Shown: piece after piece, positions 13,372 through 25,325 of the stretch | How positions within the stretch are numbered: position 1 is the stretch's first letter | Layout: each line of letters begins with the position of its first letter | Assembly (NCBI RefSeq): GCF_047511655.1 | Contig: NC_133399.1 | Span: 7,753,333 to 7,817,332, forward strand | Direction: 5' to 3' | DNA length: 64,000 bases | Source: Castor canadensis | Lineage: Eukaryota > Chordata > Mammalia > Rodentia > Castoridae | The notes under the pieces: model-generated | Database searches by the model: none | Told to the model about the DNA's origin: nothing | What the model saw: only the letters and a program-made list of their open reading frames with translations | Translations under genes and position numbers: made by a program

Positions 13372-14303
13372 ATGGAACCACAGAATCAGAAACAAATTTC
13401 AGAATTTCTTCTCTGATTTTCAGAGGACCCAGACCTGCAGTTCCTCATTTTTGGACTTTCCTTTCCATGTACCTGGTCTCTGTATTTGGGAACCCACTCA
13501 TAATCCTGGCCACAATCTCAGACTCCCACCTGCACACACCTATGTACTTCTTCCTCTCTAGCATGTCCTTGGTGGACATCTTTTATACCTTTACCACTGG
13601 CCCAAAGATGCTGGTGAATATCCTGACACAAAGCAAGATCATAAGCTATGTGGGCTGCATCGCCCAGATATAGTTCTCTTTGCTTTTTGCAGTAATAGAT
13701 GACTTCCTCCTGGCTGTGATGGCCTATGACAGATTTGTGGCCATCTGTCACCCTCTGCACTACATGGTCATCATGAAGCCCCAGCTCTGTGGATTTCTGC
13801 TACTGGCATCCTGGATCACAAGTGTCTTAAATTTTTGCTACAGAGCTAACTGTTAGTGCAGCTGTCCTTCTGTTTAAACATAGCAATTCCACACTTTTTC
13901 TGTGAAGCTAATCAGTTGAATAACTTTGCCTGTTCTCACACATTTATTAATAATATAGTGATGGATTTTGCAGTTGGGTAACTGACTGACTGTCTTCTCA
14001 CTGGAATACTTTATTCTTATGCCAAGATAGTTTCTTTCTATTTGTAAAATCTCATCAACTTAGGGGAAGTACAAACATGTGCTACCTGTGCATTTCACCA
14101 TTTATTGTTCTCCTTATTGTATTTTACAGGCCTTCGAGCTTATTTCAGTTCTTCTGTGATCAAAAACTCACATCCAATTGCCACAGCCTCAGTGATGTAC
14201 AGCGTGGTAATCCCCAGGCTGAACCCCTTCATCTATAGTCTCAGAAATAAGGTCAATAAGAGGGCTCTGAAAAGCCTCTTTGTGAGAGATACTTATAACC
14301 TAT
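13372..14303 (+). pseudogene. Olfactory receptor pseudogene, OR7-like
   Basis: A class II olfactory receptor, a seven-transmembrane odorant GPCR of olfactory neurons, is recognisable but dead. The likely ATG is at 13372. The N-terminal segment has an in-frame TGA where a Gly is expected, then a single-base loss near 13460. The frame from 13467 reads through TM1-TM2 ([20 protein letters not shown]) and ends at a TAG at about 13670 in TM3. The diagnostic [15 protein letters not shown] box follows the stop at about 13720-13765. A second frameshift near 13850 and further stops damage TM4-TM6. The TM7 box (LNPFIYSLRN) survives at about 14220-14250. Overall wording is closest to family 7 receptors. 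Olfactory receptor coding regions lack introns, so this is a decayed gene and not necessarily a retrocopy. Confidence 0.93.
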
Positions 14304-14439
14304 TCATCATCAGGGTTTTAAAGCAGAAGTGTAGATCACAATGCTGCAATCCTTAAAGCAAGTGCTTATAATATTTTGCTCAGATTATGGGAGTAAACCT
14401 CACTCTTGTTTATTTGTGGAGTTTCCACTCTTTTATTTA
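14304..14439. other. 3' flank of the OR pseudogene
   Basis: Short AT-rich flank with no feature seen. Confidence 0.4.
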
Positions 14440-15320
14440 AAGGAGTCCTATATAAAGAAAAGGATGAAAGACAAAAATACAAGCACTCAGGAATTGAGAA
14501 ATGTCTTCAGGTGAAAAGCAGAATACATGAGAATAAGAAAGCAATCAAACACAATCAACTAAGTAAATCACAAAACTCTTAGGATAAATAAGGGAGAAAT
14601 TAAAGAAGACACAGTATTTGGAGCAAACAGGCAAAAGAAAAATATCCAACAAAATTACAGAAATCAGCAAATTCCTCTCAATAATAACCTAAATGTAAAT
14701 TGTATTGACACTCCAATTAGAATATGCAGACTTGCTGACTGGATTAAAAAACAATTTATAACTGTTTGTGTGCAAGAAACACAGCCATGTAACATGGACA
14801 AGACAGACTGAAGGTAAAGGAATAGAAACTTATACACCATGTAAATGACTGATAGTAAGAGGAGAAGCTATACCAATATATGAAAAGGCAGACTTCAAGT
14901 AAAAATTAGGCTGAAGACTAATAACAATTGTAAATATGTATTTACTGAATATTGGTGAACCTGAGTTCATAAACAAATAATATTGCACATAAAGTGACCA
15001 CTATGCCATCATAAAATAAAAGCATATTATTTTGAATACTCCACTCCCATCAATAGACAATCCAAACTAAAATGTTAACAAAGAAACTTCAGAGTTCAGC
15101 TGAAGTATAGATAAAATGAATTTAGCAGATATACAAAAGACAGTGCATCCAGAAGATTCAGAATCAACATTCTCATCTAAAGACCATGAGACCTTCTCCA
15201 GATTAAAAGTTGAAATAATTTTTATCTTAACAGCTCACATTGGAATAAAATTAAAAATGAATGCCAATGGGAAAAAGCAGAAACTATATAAATGCATGTA
15301 GGCTGAACAATATACTTTTG
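14440..15320 (+). mobile_element. Old LINE-1 fragment, endonuclease region, sense
   Basis: ACTGGATTAAAAAACAATTT near 14740, GCAAGAAACACAGCCATG near 14775 and the ACCATGAGACCTTCTCCAGA block near 15183 follow the order of the ORF2 endonuclease domain (KWIKK, QETH and GTFSKIDH positions). Many stops break the frame. Divergence is clearly higher than in the L1 that follows at 15330, so I treat it as a separate, older insertion. Confidence 0.7.
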
Positions 15321-15329
15321 AAAGTTACA

Positions 15330-18032
15330 CTTAAGACACCTCCAAAAAGGAGAACTATAGGTCAATCTCCTTAATGAACACTGATGCAAAAATACTCAGT
15401 AAAATAATGGCAAACCAAATTCAACAACACATCACCACGAACAAGTCAGCTTTATCCTAGGAATGCAGGTGTGATTCAATAACTGCAAATCAATAAATGT
15501 AATGCAGCACATTAACAGAAGCAAAGACAAAACCACTTGATCATCTCAATAGATGCAGAAAAAGCCTTTGACAAGATCTAACACCATTTCATGATAAAAG
15601 CTCTAAGAAAACTAGGAATAGAAGGAAAGTACCTCAACATTATAAAAGCTATGTATGACAAACCTACAGCCACCATTATACTTAACAGTGAAAAACTGAA
15701 ACCATTTTCTCTAAAATCAGGAATGAGACAACAATACCCACTATCCCCACTCCTATTCAACATGGTACTGGAATTCCTAGCCAGAGCAATTAGGCAAGAA
15801 GAAGGAATAAAAGGAATACAAATATGTAAAGAAACTCTCAAAATATCCCTATTTGTAGATGATGTGATCCTATACCTTAAAGACCCAAAAAATTCTACCC
15901 AAAAACACTTAGACACCATAAACAACTACAGCAAGGTGACAGACATAAAATCACCCTACAAAAATCATTAGCTTTTCTATACACTAATAATGAACAAACT
16001 GACAAAGAATATATGGAAACAATTCCATTTACAATAGAGTAAAAAAAATCAAATACCTAGGAGTAAACTTAACAAAGGATGTGAATGACCTCTACAAGGA
16101 GAACTACAAACCCCTGAAGAAAGAGATTGTGGAAGACTATAGAAGGTGGAGAGATCTCCTGTGCTCATGGATTGGTAGAGTCAACATAGTAAAAATGGCT
16201 ATACCACCAAAAGCAATCTAGGTGTTTAATGCAATTCCCATCAAAATCCCAATGATATTCATCAAAGAGATTGAAAACTTCAATTCACTCAAATTCATTT
16301 GGGAGCACAAGAGACAACGAACAGCCAAGGCAATACTCAGCAAAAAGAGCAATACCTGACTTCAAACTATATTACAAACAATAGCAATAAAAACAGCATG
16401 GTACTGGCACAAAAACAGACATGAAGACCAGTGTAACAGAATAGTGGACCTAGATATGAATCCACACAACTATACCCACCTTATTTTTGACAAAGTCACT
16501 AAAAATATATGATGGAGAAAAGACAGCCTCTTCAACAAATGTTATTGGGAAAAGTGGTTAGCCATCTGCAAAAAAACTGAAACTAGATCCATGTCTATCA
16601 CCCTGTACTAGTATCAACTCAAAATGGATCAAGGACCTTAATATCAGGCCCAAAACTCTGAAGGTGAGACAGGAAACAGCAGGATATAAGCTGGAAGTAA
16701 TAGGTATAGGCAAGGACCTCCTCAATGGAACCCCAGCAGTTCAGCAACTAAGAGAAAGTATAGACAAATGGGACTTCATAAAACTAAAAAGCTTCTGCAC
16801 AACAAAAGAAATGGTCTCTAACCTGAAAAGACTACCCACAGAGTAGAAGAAAATATTTGCCAGCTATACATCAGACAAAGGACTGATAACCAGAATATAC
16901 AGGGAACCCAAAAATCAAAACTCTCCCAAAATTAATGAACCAATAAAGAACTGGGCAACTGAACTAAACAGAACTTTCTCAAAAGAAGAAATTCAAATGG
17001 CAAAAAAAACACAGGAAAAAATGCTCACCATTTCTACCCAAAAAGGAAATGCAAATAAAAACCACACAAAAATTCCACCTCACCCCTGTTAGAATAGCCA
17101 TCATCAAAAAGACAACCAACAACAGGTGTTGGCGAGGATGTGGGGAAAAAGGAACCCCTGTACACTGCTGGTGGGAATGCAAGCTAGTGCAACCACTCTG
17201 GAAAAAAATTTGGAGGCTTCTTAAAAATCTAAACATAGATCTGCCATATGATCCAGCAATCTCACTCCTGGGGATATACCCAAAGGAATGCAACACAGGT
17301 TACTCCAGAGGCACTTGCACACCCATGTTTATTGCAGCGCTATTCACAATAACCAAGTTATGGAAACAACCAACATGTCCCACTACTAATAAATGGATAA
17401 AGAAAATGTGGTATTTATACACAACGGAATTTTACTCAGCCATGAAGAAAAATGAAATCTTATCATACGCAAGTAAATGGATGGAACTGGAGAACATCAT
17501 TCTAAGCAAAATTAGCCAGACTCAGAAGACTGAAAATCGTATGTTCTCCCTCATATGCAGACTTTAGATCTAGAGCAAATACAGCAATGTTGTAGGACTT
17601 GGATTACATGACAAAGGGAGAACATATACAGGAGGTACGGGGTTAGATACAAAACCCAAAACATAAAAGCATTTGATGCCCTCACTCCAGAGGAATTAAT
17701 ACAGAAACCTTAAAGCAACAGAGGTCAACATGAGAAGGGGATCAGGAACCAGTGTAAAGATCAGTTAGAGATGAATCAACCTGGGTTGTAACACATGTGT
17801 ACATAAAGTAATGCTAGGAATCTCTCTGTATAACTGTCCTTATCTCAACTAGCAAAAATGCTATGTCTTTCTTATTATTGCTTATTTCTACTCAACAGAA
17901 CTGGAGAAAAGCACAGAACAGGTTCTGTCTGGAAGTGAGGGGGGAGGAGGGGAAAGGGGGGAGGCGGAGAGCAGGGGGGAGAAATGACCCATACAATGTA
18001 TGCACATGTGAATAAATGAATAAAAAATAAAA
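15330..18032 (+). mobile_element. 5'-truncated LINE-1, sense, moderately decayed
   Basis: The sequence starts inside the ORF2 reverse-transcriptase domain (ACACCTCCAAAAAGGAGAAC, the DTSKKEN block) and runs to the 3'UTR and A-rich tail near 18030. Open pieces include 15591-15971 (RT palm, where FADD has become FVDD), 16664-16846 and 17049-17567 (C-terminal Cys-rich region [10 protein letters not shown] and the end of ORF2). The YPKECNTGYSR-type wording shows that it lacks the 9-nt deletion of the young B/D subfamily. The G-rich 3'UTR tract (17935-17985) is present but mutated. I could not define a convincing TSD. Confidence 0.9.
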
Positions 18033-18034
18033 TT

Positions 18035-18180
18035 TAAGCCAGGAGGTAGTGCACACCTGTAATCACATCATATGGGAGCCTGAATTTTGACAACCATAAA
18101 TTCCAAGCAGGAACAAAGCAAGTTCAGGCCTGTCTTGAATAAATAACTAGACTTGTCTGAAAAAAGTCACACAAAATATG
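18035..18180 (+). repeat. Degenerate SINE, sense
   Basis: GCCAGGAGGTAGTGCACACCTGTAATCAC is a B1/7SL-like or first-monomer head, followed by a decayed body. It sits directly after the L1 tail at 18032. Confidence 0.5.
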
Positions 18181-18309
18181 AATGTACTTATTAAGGTCAC
18201 ACAATCATTCAAGTGACATACTTCTGAGATTTACAGCATACGTATGAGTGTAATATGTTGATAGTCCCCTCCACTCCCCTTTGCTTTCCTCTCCTCTCCT
18301 TGTAGTGAT
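18181..18309. other. Spacer, no feature
   Basis: Pyrimidine-rich run near 18265-18300, otherwise nothing seen. Confidence 0.4.
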
Positions 18310-18505
18310 CATTGAGCACAAGGCCTTGAGCTAGTTAGGCATGCATGCCAGTTCCTGTGCTCTACCCTCAGTACTTTTGGTTTTATTTCCTCTTTCAGAA
18401 AGGTCTCACTACCTTTGCCCAGGATAGACTCAAACTCACAATCCTCCTGCCTCCACCTACCCAATAGCTGGGATTACAGGAAAGAACCACTGCACCCAGC
18501 AGTAA
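18310..18505 (-). repeat. Dimeric SINE, antisense
   Basis: Antisense tRNA-like monomer (near 18315-18375) followed by an antisense first monomer. AGGTCTCACTACCTTTGCCCAGG and TAGCTGGGATTACAGG are the reversed landmarks. Confidence 0.75.
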
Positions 18506-18810
18506 TGTCCTTTTAAATATAACAATTTATGTTTTTTTCTCCTTAAATTTTGAACCACATTGGATCCATACGTGAATTGAAATGTCTCTCCAATGTACCA
18601 GTGTGCTCCCTTTTTATTTCCTTTTTACATTGCTGTGATGGAGTAGCCATTGAAAGGTGAGTTTTTATAATTGTTAACTTTTCCTCCTAGCCTCAGTTTC
18701 AGCTTCTTATCTTTTGTATATTGTACTTGTTCAGAGCAAAGGACACTTTTATGTGTGCTTTATATTTGTTGCATTTCAGTGTATATTTTCATCCAACAAG
18801 ATTTCTTTAC

Positions 18811-18930
18811 AGGTGGGCATGGTGGCACACACCTAGAATCCCAGCAAACAGGAGAGTAAGGCAGGATGAGCGATGGTTCCAGGCCTTCCTGACTACACAG
18901 TGAGATCCAGTCTAAAAACTTTTTCTGTAC
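18811..18930 (+). repeat. B1-like (7SL-derived) SINE
   Basis: GGTGGGCATGGTGGCACACACCTAGAATCCCAGCA, then GTTCCAGGCC and ACACAGTGAGATCCA, is the typical B1 order. It carries RNA polymerase III A- and B-box-like regions. It is about 115 bp long, like a rodent B1 monomer. Confidence 0.75.
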
Positions 18931-19114
18931 ATATTTTTTTAAAAAGAATTTCTTAACTGTTTCAAAAAAGTTATAAATTAAGAAATGCTATCTTTTCTCT
19001 TTACTGAGAAGATATCTGCAAATACCCATCACAATAAATTAAACTGAAAATTTACCATTCATGTTGATACACATATTGTATGCTTAAAATCAGAGGTCCT
19101 TTTCCTCATGTACA

Positions 19115-19200
19115 TTTTATTTTATTATTTCAGCAGCCCTGGGGTTTGAAGGTGGAGCTTCCACTTGCTAGGCAGGTGCTGAACCATGGCCCAGCTTATG
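19115..19200 (-). repeat. tRNA-like SINE monomer, antisense
   Basis: CCACTTGCTAGGCAGGTGCTGAACCATGGCCCAGC is the reversed tRNA-like box. Confidence 0.6.
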
Positions 19201-19570
19201 TAAATTTTCAATTTCATTCTTCTGTTGTTATAACAGCCATTTTGGTCACAGTTTGTCCTCACATCTACACTGATATGGCTGCCTTCTTTTCACAGACCCA
19301 ACAGGATCAATACTTTGGTCACATAAGATGTAATGAATTGCAGCAGAAAACTGGTCCACACCTCATAACCACCATTTTAGCCCACCATTAAGAACATTCT
19401 CCATGTAATTTCTGACAGAATTGATGTTTTCTCAGGGGATTCATTGCTAGTCAATATAGTGAGGTGTGTCCCTCTACTGGATGCACTGTGGGGTGCATGC
19501 ACTGCTATCTTTGGTAATCATTGCACTTCTTACCAGGAAGACTGAAACACTGAAGAAAAAGTAAATACAT
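19201..19570. other. No gene seen
   Basis: No recognisable feature. The 103-codon frame at 19080-19391 overlaps the antisense SINE and has no motif. Confidence 0.35.
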
Positions 19571-20003
19571 ATAGCTAGTCACCAGTGGCTCATGCCTGTC
19601 ATCCTAGCTAATTGAGAGGCTGACATTGGGAGGATTGCATTTCAAGGCTAGCATAGGCAAAAAGATTGTGAGACCCCATCACAACCAATAGTTGGGCACA
19701 GCTGTGAGTGCCTTTCATTCCAAGCTATGCAGAGGCTGAGATTGGAGGATCACAGTTCATTCCAGTGGGACTACAACAGGGTGGAAACCCATCTAAATGG
19801 AAATAAAAAAACCTGAGTGTGCTGGTGCATGCCTGTCATTCCAGCTACTTGGGAACCACAGCAGGAGATTAAGATCCATGAGGCCTGAGCATAAGCATCA
19901 GAGTCTATCAGGAAAATACCTAAAGCATGAAGTGCTGGGGACATGGCTCAAGTGGTAGAGTTCAAGGCATTGAGTTCAAACCCCACTACTGCCAAATAAA
20001 AGT
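19571..20003 (+). repeat. Composite SINE with three head-like monomers and a tRNA-like tail
   Basis: Three successive GGCTCATGCCTGTCAT-like or TGTGAGTGCCTTTCATTCC-like heads (near 19585, 19690 and 19815) are followed by one tRNA-like monomer (ACATGGCTCAAGTGGTAGAG...GAGTTCAAACCCC) and a short A-rich tail. This could be tandem insertion of SINEs or a multimeric SINE. Confidence 0.7.
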
Positions 20004-20739
20004 CAGTGATCACATTTATAGCAAGTTAGATAACCTCATTTACTCATTAGTATGCTGTTAAATACTTCTGGTTAAATTTCCTCTATGAATGGACATTGAG
20101 CAAGGTGTTTGTTAAATTCTCAAGGGTATACAACCTGGGAAGGAACTGAGACAGATTCCCTACTGTGGGCAAGCTTTTGTTATTCAGAAAAAATGCTTTT
20201 TTCCTGGTAGTTTTCAAACCTGTCATAGCCAGCACCATACACTAGAAACCCACATTATACCTGAACAATTCCAGCTCTCTTCTCCGAGTGTAGTGGCATG
20301 AACAAATTAATTGCAAATGTTGGTGCTTCTGTTTGTGTGAACAAATGAAGCCATGAACCCACATGGAACCATCCATTTTGCATATGGAAAGCAAAGTACA
20401 TTCAAGCAGGTGATGGTGTGGAGCTGGGTGTATATCTGGCTTCTGGGTAGCACATTTTTGTGTGAGGATGCCATCATAGATCATTTGTTTACAATCCAAT
20501 ACCTCAGCCATAAGAAGCAGCTGCTAGGTAGGTGTGGACAGTGCTGGGCACTGCTGACATTACAGCCTGGCGGTACTGAACGTCATGATTGTGGATAGAA
20601 AGTCTATGTGTAGTATGCTATTCAATCAAATGCTTTGGTGCACGTGGTGTGATATGTGGTCTTCAGTTTGGACATGAGTTTGGGACTGAGATAGTTCATT
20701 TTGGACTACAGGTGGCTGGAGTGCATCTGTTTAGCATGA
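20004..20739. other. Unassigned, no supported gene
   Basis: Frames at 20242-20511 (minus) and 20353-20598 (plus) lack motifs. No repeat was recognised. Confidence 0.35.
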
Positions 20740-20845
20740 GTTGGAGGGGATTTTTTTATGTGGTGGAACTGGAGTTTCAATGCAGGGTTTCCCGGCTTTC
20801 TGCTTGCAAAGCAGTCTACCAGTTGAGCCATGCTGCCAGCCATTA
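20740..20845 (-). repeat. tRNA-like SINE monomer, antisense
   Basis: TTTTTTTATGTGGTGGAACTGGAGTTTCAATGC...GCAAAGCAGTCTACCAGTTGAGCCATGC is a reversed tRNA-like SINE including its tail. Confidence 0.7.
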
Positions 20846-20849
20846 CTAA

Positions 20850-21066
20850 GTACTTTTGGGGGGAGTAGTGGTGGGACTAGGATTTGAATGCAGGGCTTCA
20901 TGCTTACAAAGCAGGTAACATACCATTTGTGCCTCATCTCAAGTCCATTTTTCTCTGGCTCTTTTAGAAATGGGATTTTGCAAACTGTTTGCCCAGGCTG
21001 GCCATGAACCTTGATCCTCCCAATCTGTGCCCATGCAGTGAGGATCATACTTCTGACCCATAGAAA
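20850..21066 (-). repeat. Dimeric SINE, antisense
   Basis: A reversed tRNA-like monomer (20850-20940) is followed by a reversed first monomer (TTTGCCCAGGCTGGCCATGAACCTTGATCCTCC). Confidence 0.75.
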
Positions 21067-21265
21067 CATGACTTGTTGTTTACTTTTTATTTACTATTTC
21101 AATGAACTAAGACAGAAAGCATCTAGTTAGAAATCCTACTTGGCATAAAGGTGTTTAGCTTGAAAACATAATTTATTGGGGATGAAAACATCTAATTCCT
21201 TCCTCTGTCACCAAAGTAATACCCAGTTCAAGCACAAAGGTCCAAACATTGATTTAAGAATAATT

Positions 21266-21480
21266 ATTGGCTGGTGCTGGTGGCTCATGCTTGTCATTCC
21301 AGCTGCTTTGGAGACTAAGATTGAGAGGATTGAGTGTCAAGGACACCATGCTCGAATAGTTTGTGAGATGTTGTCTCCAAAATAACCAGAGCAAACTAGA
21401 CTGGACATGTGCTCAAGTGGTAGGCATCTACTTTGACAGCAGGAATCCCTGAGTTCAAACCACACTCCCACCAAAAAAGG
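21266..21480 (+). repeat. Dimeric SINE, sense
   Basis: GGCTGGTGCTGGTGGCTCATGCTTGTCATTCC head, then GTGCTCAAGTGGTAGGCATC...GAGTTCAAACCAC and an A-rich end. Confidence 0.8.
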
Positions 21481-21481
21481 T

Positions 21482-21592
21482 GCTTTGTAGGAGTTGGCAG
21501 CATGGCTCAAGTGGTAGAGCACCTGTCTACCTAGAATGAGGCCCTGAGCTCATCTCCCAGTACTCCATAAGTACATAAAAATGGTAACAACA
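21482..21592 (+). repeat. tRNA-like SINE monomer, sense
   Basis: GGCAGCATGGCTCAAGTGGTAGAGCACCTGTC with a CATCTCCCAGTACTCC end. Confidence 0.75.
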
Positions 21593-21791
21593 TTCCTTCT
21601 CATTTCCTTGTATATCCATCAGTTCTGTAGGCCTTTCATTATTTTTCTTCCTGTCTATTTAAGGCCATGTGGAAATGTACTGAAAAAATGGAAAAATCTG
21701 TCAAACACCACAGTACAATTAATTTTAATCACTGACAACAAAGGAAGCAACTCAGGTGCACACACGGAATTTTTCTCAAAAATGGGAACCT

Positions 21792-22014
21792 ATCCTTCCT
21801 ATTATTGCTTATACTCTCTCTACAACAAAATTAGAGATAAGGGCAAAATAGTTTCTGCTGGGTATTGAGGGGGGGGAGTGGGAGGGGGTGGAGTGGGTGG
21901 TAAGGGAGGGGGTGGGGGCAGGGGGGAGAAATGAACCAAGCCTTGTATGCACATATGAATAATAAAAGAAAAATGAAAAAAATAAAATAAAATAAAATTA
22001 AGAAAATTCAAAAA
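21792..22014 (+). mobile_element. Very short LINE-1 insertion, 3'UTR only
   Basis: The insert begins TATCCTTCCTATTATTGC and ends in the A-rich tail. It is the last ~220 bp of the young L1 family, including the G-rich tract (21868-21928) and TATGCACATATGAATAATAAA. Perfect 14-bp target duplications AAAAATGGGAACCT flank it at 21778-21791 and 22015-22028. It is therefore a severely 5'-truncated but complete retrotransposition event, with sequence close to L1-B. Confidence 0.92.
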
Positions 22015-22028
22015 AAAAATGGGAACCT

Positions 22029-22675
22029 AGGGGATCCAGCAACACCAATATTCTCTAAAAAGTTCATAGGAAATACATGGCATGGATGGGGGGACACTCA
22101 TATAAGTAGATCTGTCAGAAGCATCATGGCCCATGGCCCATCGCCACTACACCCCACTGCCTGAACCCAGACCCCTTTCCTCTTGGACTCCTGGGTACCA
22201 AGAGCCCAAGATATTGATGCTAATAGCCTGGTGGGACTATCAGCATCAATAAAGGGTGACATCACGTGGTCCAGCATTCTCATGGTGACCAAGGGTCTGT
22301 CCCTCTGTCAGTCCTTTCCAGGTTCCTGCTGACATGAGGAAGCACTGTTAGTGAGTATACATGAGGCAAGTTATCTTTCCCTCCAAATCCAGATCTGGGG
22401 CAGCACAGACCTACCTGGGACACATAGGACATGGCTCCCTCCTTCCACTGGAATCTGGCCTCAAGCTGCAGGATGCACCTGACTTTCACCTGGGCTCCTA
22501 CGGTCTCAACACCGATCCTCTGTGGGACCTTTCTGCTCTATCACATCTCCCTCCAGCTCATACTCCTGGGTTTCCCTTTCTCCAGGCTCAGCACTCCATA
22601 AAGCTACCTAAGCTAAACCATCCCTTCCATCTCCCCAAAACCTCTTGCTCTATTTTATTTTCTCATGGACTCAAG
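22029..22675. other. Unassigned unique-looking sequence
   Basis: GC-richer than its surroundings. The 115-codon frame at 22361-22708 ends inside L1-A and has no known motif. No gene is supported. Confidence 0.35.
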
Positions 22676-24075
22676 AAAGGTGAGTTTTATTCCAAGATGG
22701 CAGCTTAGGGAGGAAGCAGAAAGCATGTCTCCTAAAGTAAAATCTTGGAGAGATGCTGTAGATACACCTTACAGGAAAAACCACCGAGAAGAGGCAAAAC
22801 TTTGACTCCTACACACCTCCAGCCTGCACATAGCATCCCCACTTCACGTTAAATGGAGAAACCAGGAGGGCTCCTGGGCCGCCAGATGCCAGCACCCAGT
22901 CTGCTGGAGAAGACACAGACCACAAGGTGAGCTAAGTAGCACGCAGTACTCCCAAAGACAACCCTGAGCCAGATCAGCATAGCCCCCTGGACAAACTGAC
23001 CCCCGGGACAAACTGACCACCACCCAGGGAAAAAAGAATTGAATAATAAGCAATAACAACAAAAAGACACATAGCAAAAAGAACAGGAGGCACTGAATGC
23101 TGAAGAGGGGAGGAGGGGAAATACCTAAAGGAACTGTAAATAAACAAGCTGGCAGGAGAAAGCAGGAGCGGCGAAACACGCCCAGCAACCAGGACTGAGA
23201 AAGTTTGTAAAAGTGGTGGTGGGAGGAAAACCACAGGGGGGGGAGGCCAACTTCCCATATGAACTGTAAACAATCACTCCAGCCTGAGAAAGTGGGTGCA
23301 GTGTCACCTCCCCCAGTGTGTTTCAAATGGGGAAAGCTTGTAACAGTGGCAGTCATGCCCAGGAGAACTCAAAGTAAACAAAGCCTGAGGGGCTAGGTGA
23401 GTGTTAAGCTCACTCCTGAGATCTGCATAAATAAAGCCTCCAGCAACAGCAGACTGACAGCAGTGGGCAGGTGAGCTGCAGCCTCAGATAGCCATTCACA
23501 GAACCATCTCCAGGCTCTTTTTTTTTCTCCCTACCTTTGATGAGACAACAACCAAACTACACCTGCATGCTGAAACACTTACTGAAACAGCATTGCATTT
23601 GAAGTTGGGACATTTTGTGGTGTTTTGGTTTGGTTTGGTTGGTTTTTTTCCCCTTTGATGAGACAACAACAGAACTACTTCTGAGACACCATCTCCATGA
23701 TTGGAGGCTGAGGGACTAACACGAAAATTATTCAGACTGAAACTTCATTGCATTTGAACTTGGAGATTTTTAAATTTTTTTATTTTTATTTTTTTTTATT
23801 TATATATTTTTTTTCGCACACCTCTCTCCATCTCTCTAATGCCCGTTCAGCTTACTGTGGATTACTACACTATCTCTCCCTGTTTATATCTTTGAAACCT
23901 TTTTTTGTTTACTGTTTTCTTTTGTTTGTTTGTTTACTGCTTTTCCCTCTTTCTTTAACTTCTTTGCTTTCCCTCTCCTTTCACCCTTCCATTCTAAATA
24001 TCACCATCATTATTATTACAAGCTAGAAAACACTTAATTGCTCACAGTACAGGGACAATAACAACACCAAGGGCG

Positions 24076-25276
24076 ATGAAAGGAAGACAGAAAAAACAGG
24101 AAAACCAGTTCCCCCACAGCAAAAAATTAGTACAGGAACCAGAGGGAAATGAAGAAAACAGGTACTCAGATCCAGACTCCAACAACATGAAAACAACTAT
24201 GCCAAAGAACCCAAAGAAGCCCACAAGAATAATCTAAAAGAAGAAATACTACACATAATCAATGAGAATTTTATAGAGATGATACTGAATATGTTAAACC
24301 AAAATGTACAGGAGACACTCAAGAAATTCCAAGACAACAAAAATAGAGAATTTGAAAAAGCACAAGAAGAAATAAAAGAAACCATAGAAGCACTATATAA
24401 ACACCAAAGTGAAACAAAGAACATGATTAATAAAGACATAAATGAACTCAGGACAAAAATACACAACATTAGACAGAAAACAACTCAGGATATGGAAAAC
24501 CCCAGAAAAAAGAACAAAACAGAATTGCAAAACAAAATGGAAGGTCAATCCAGCAGAATAGAACAAACAGAAGAGAGAATCTCAGAACTCGAAGATGAAA
24601 TGTTAATTAAATAAAAAAACCAAAGAAATATTAGTTAAACAATTTAAGACCTGTGAAAAGAAAATGCAAGAACTCACCGACTCCATCAAAAGACCAAACT
24701 TGAGAATCATGGGCATTGAAGAAGGAGAAGAGGTGCAAGCAAAGGGAATGCATAATATATTCAACAAAATAATAACAGAAAATTTCCCAAATCTAGAGAA
24801 ATCTATTCCCATACAGATGCAAGAGGCCTCCAGAGCACCAAACAGACCCAATCAAAATATATCTACTCTGTGACATATTATCATTAAAACAACAAATACA
24901 GAGACCTGAGAAAGAATATTGAAGGCTGTAAGAGAGAAAAAGCAAATAACATACAAAGGTAAACCCATCAAAATCACAGCAGGCTTCTCAACAGAAACAT
25001 TAAAAGCAAGAAGAGCTTGGAATGAGATCTTCCACACACTGAATGAAAATAACTTCAACCCTAGAATACTCTAGCAAGCAAAACTATCATTCAAAATAGA
25101 TGGAGCAGTAAGTCTTCCATGATAAGCAGAAACTAAAACAATACGTAACCACAAAGCCACGACTACAACAGACTCTTCAAGGGATTCTGCACACAGAAAG
25201 TGAAACCAAACTTGACCATGAAAGGGCAGGCAGCACCAAACTTCAGGAAAAGAAAAAGCAAGAAAGTACAGAGTAA
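24076..25276 (+). pseudogene. L1-A ORF1 (RNA-binding chaperone), broken
   Basis: The ATG at 24076 aligns with the ORF1 start of L1-B. ORF1p is the trimeric nucleic-acid-binding protein of the L1 RNP. The frame is open in pieces: 24279-24614 is the coiled coil, ending in a TAA in the KGKTEE region, and 24664-24873 is the start of the RRM-like domain (SIKRPNLRIMGIEEGEE). Further stops follow at about 24872, 24909 and 25072. The expected stop lies at 25274-25276. It is clearly non-functional. Confidence 0.9.
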
Positions 25277-25325
25277 CCTCAACTTGGGTACACACAATCA
25301 ACCTTCAAACAACTAAGACAACTAA

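Noticed and set aside
13518..13760. 80-codon minus-strand frame opposite the OR pseudogene
   Set aside because: It is an antisense shadow of the receptor coding sequence.
22361..22708. 115-codon frame running into L1-A
   Set aside because: It crosses the L1-A insertion junction and target duplication and shows no motif, so it cannot be an ancestral gene.
24197..24469. Minus-strand frames opposite L1-A ORF1
   Set aside because: They are the same antisense artefact as over L1-B ORF1.
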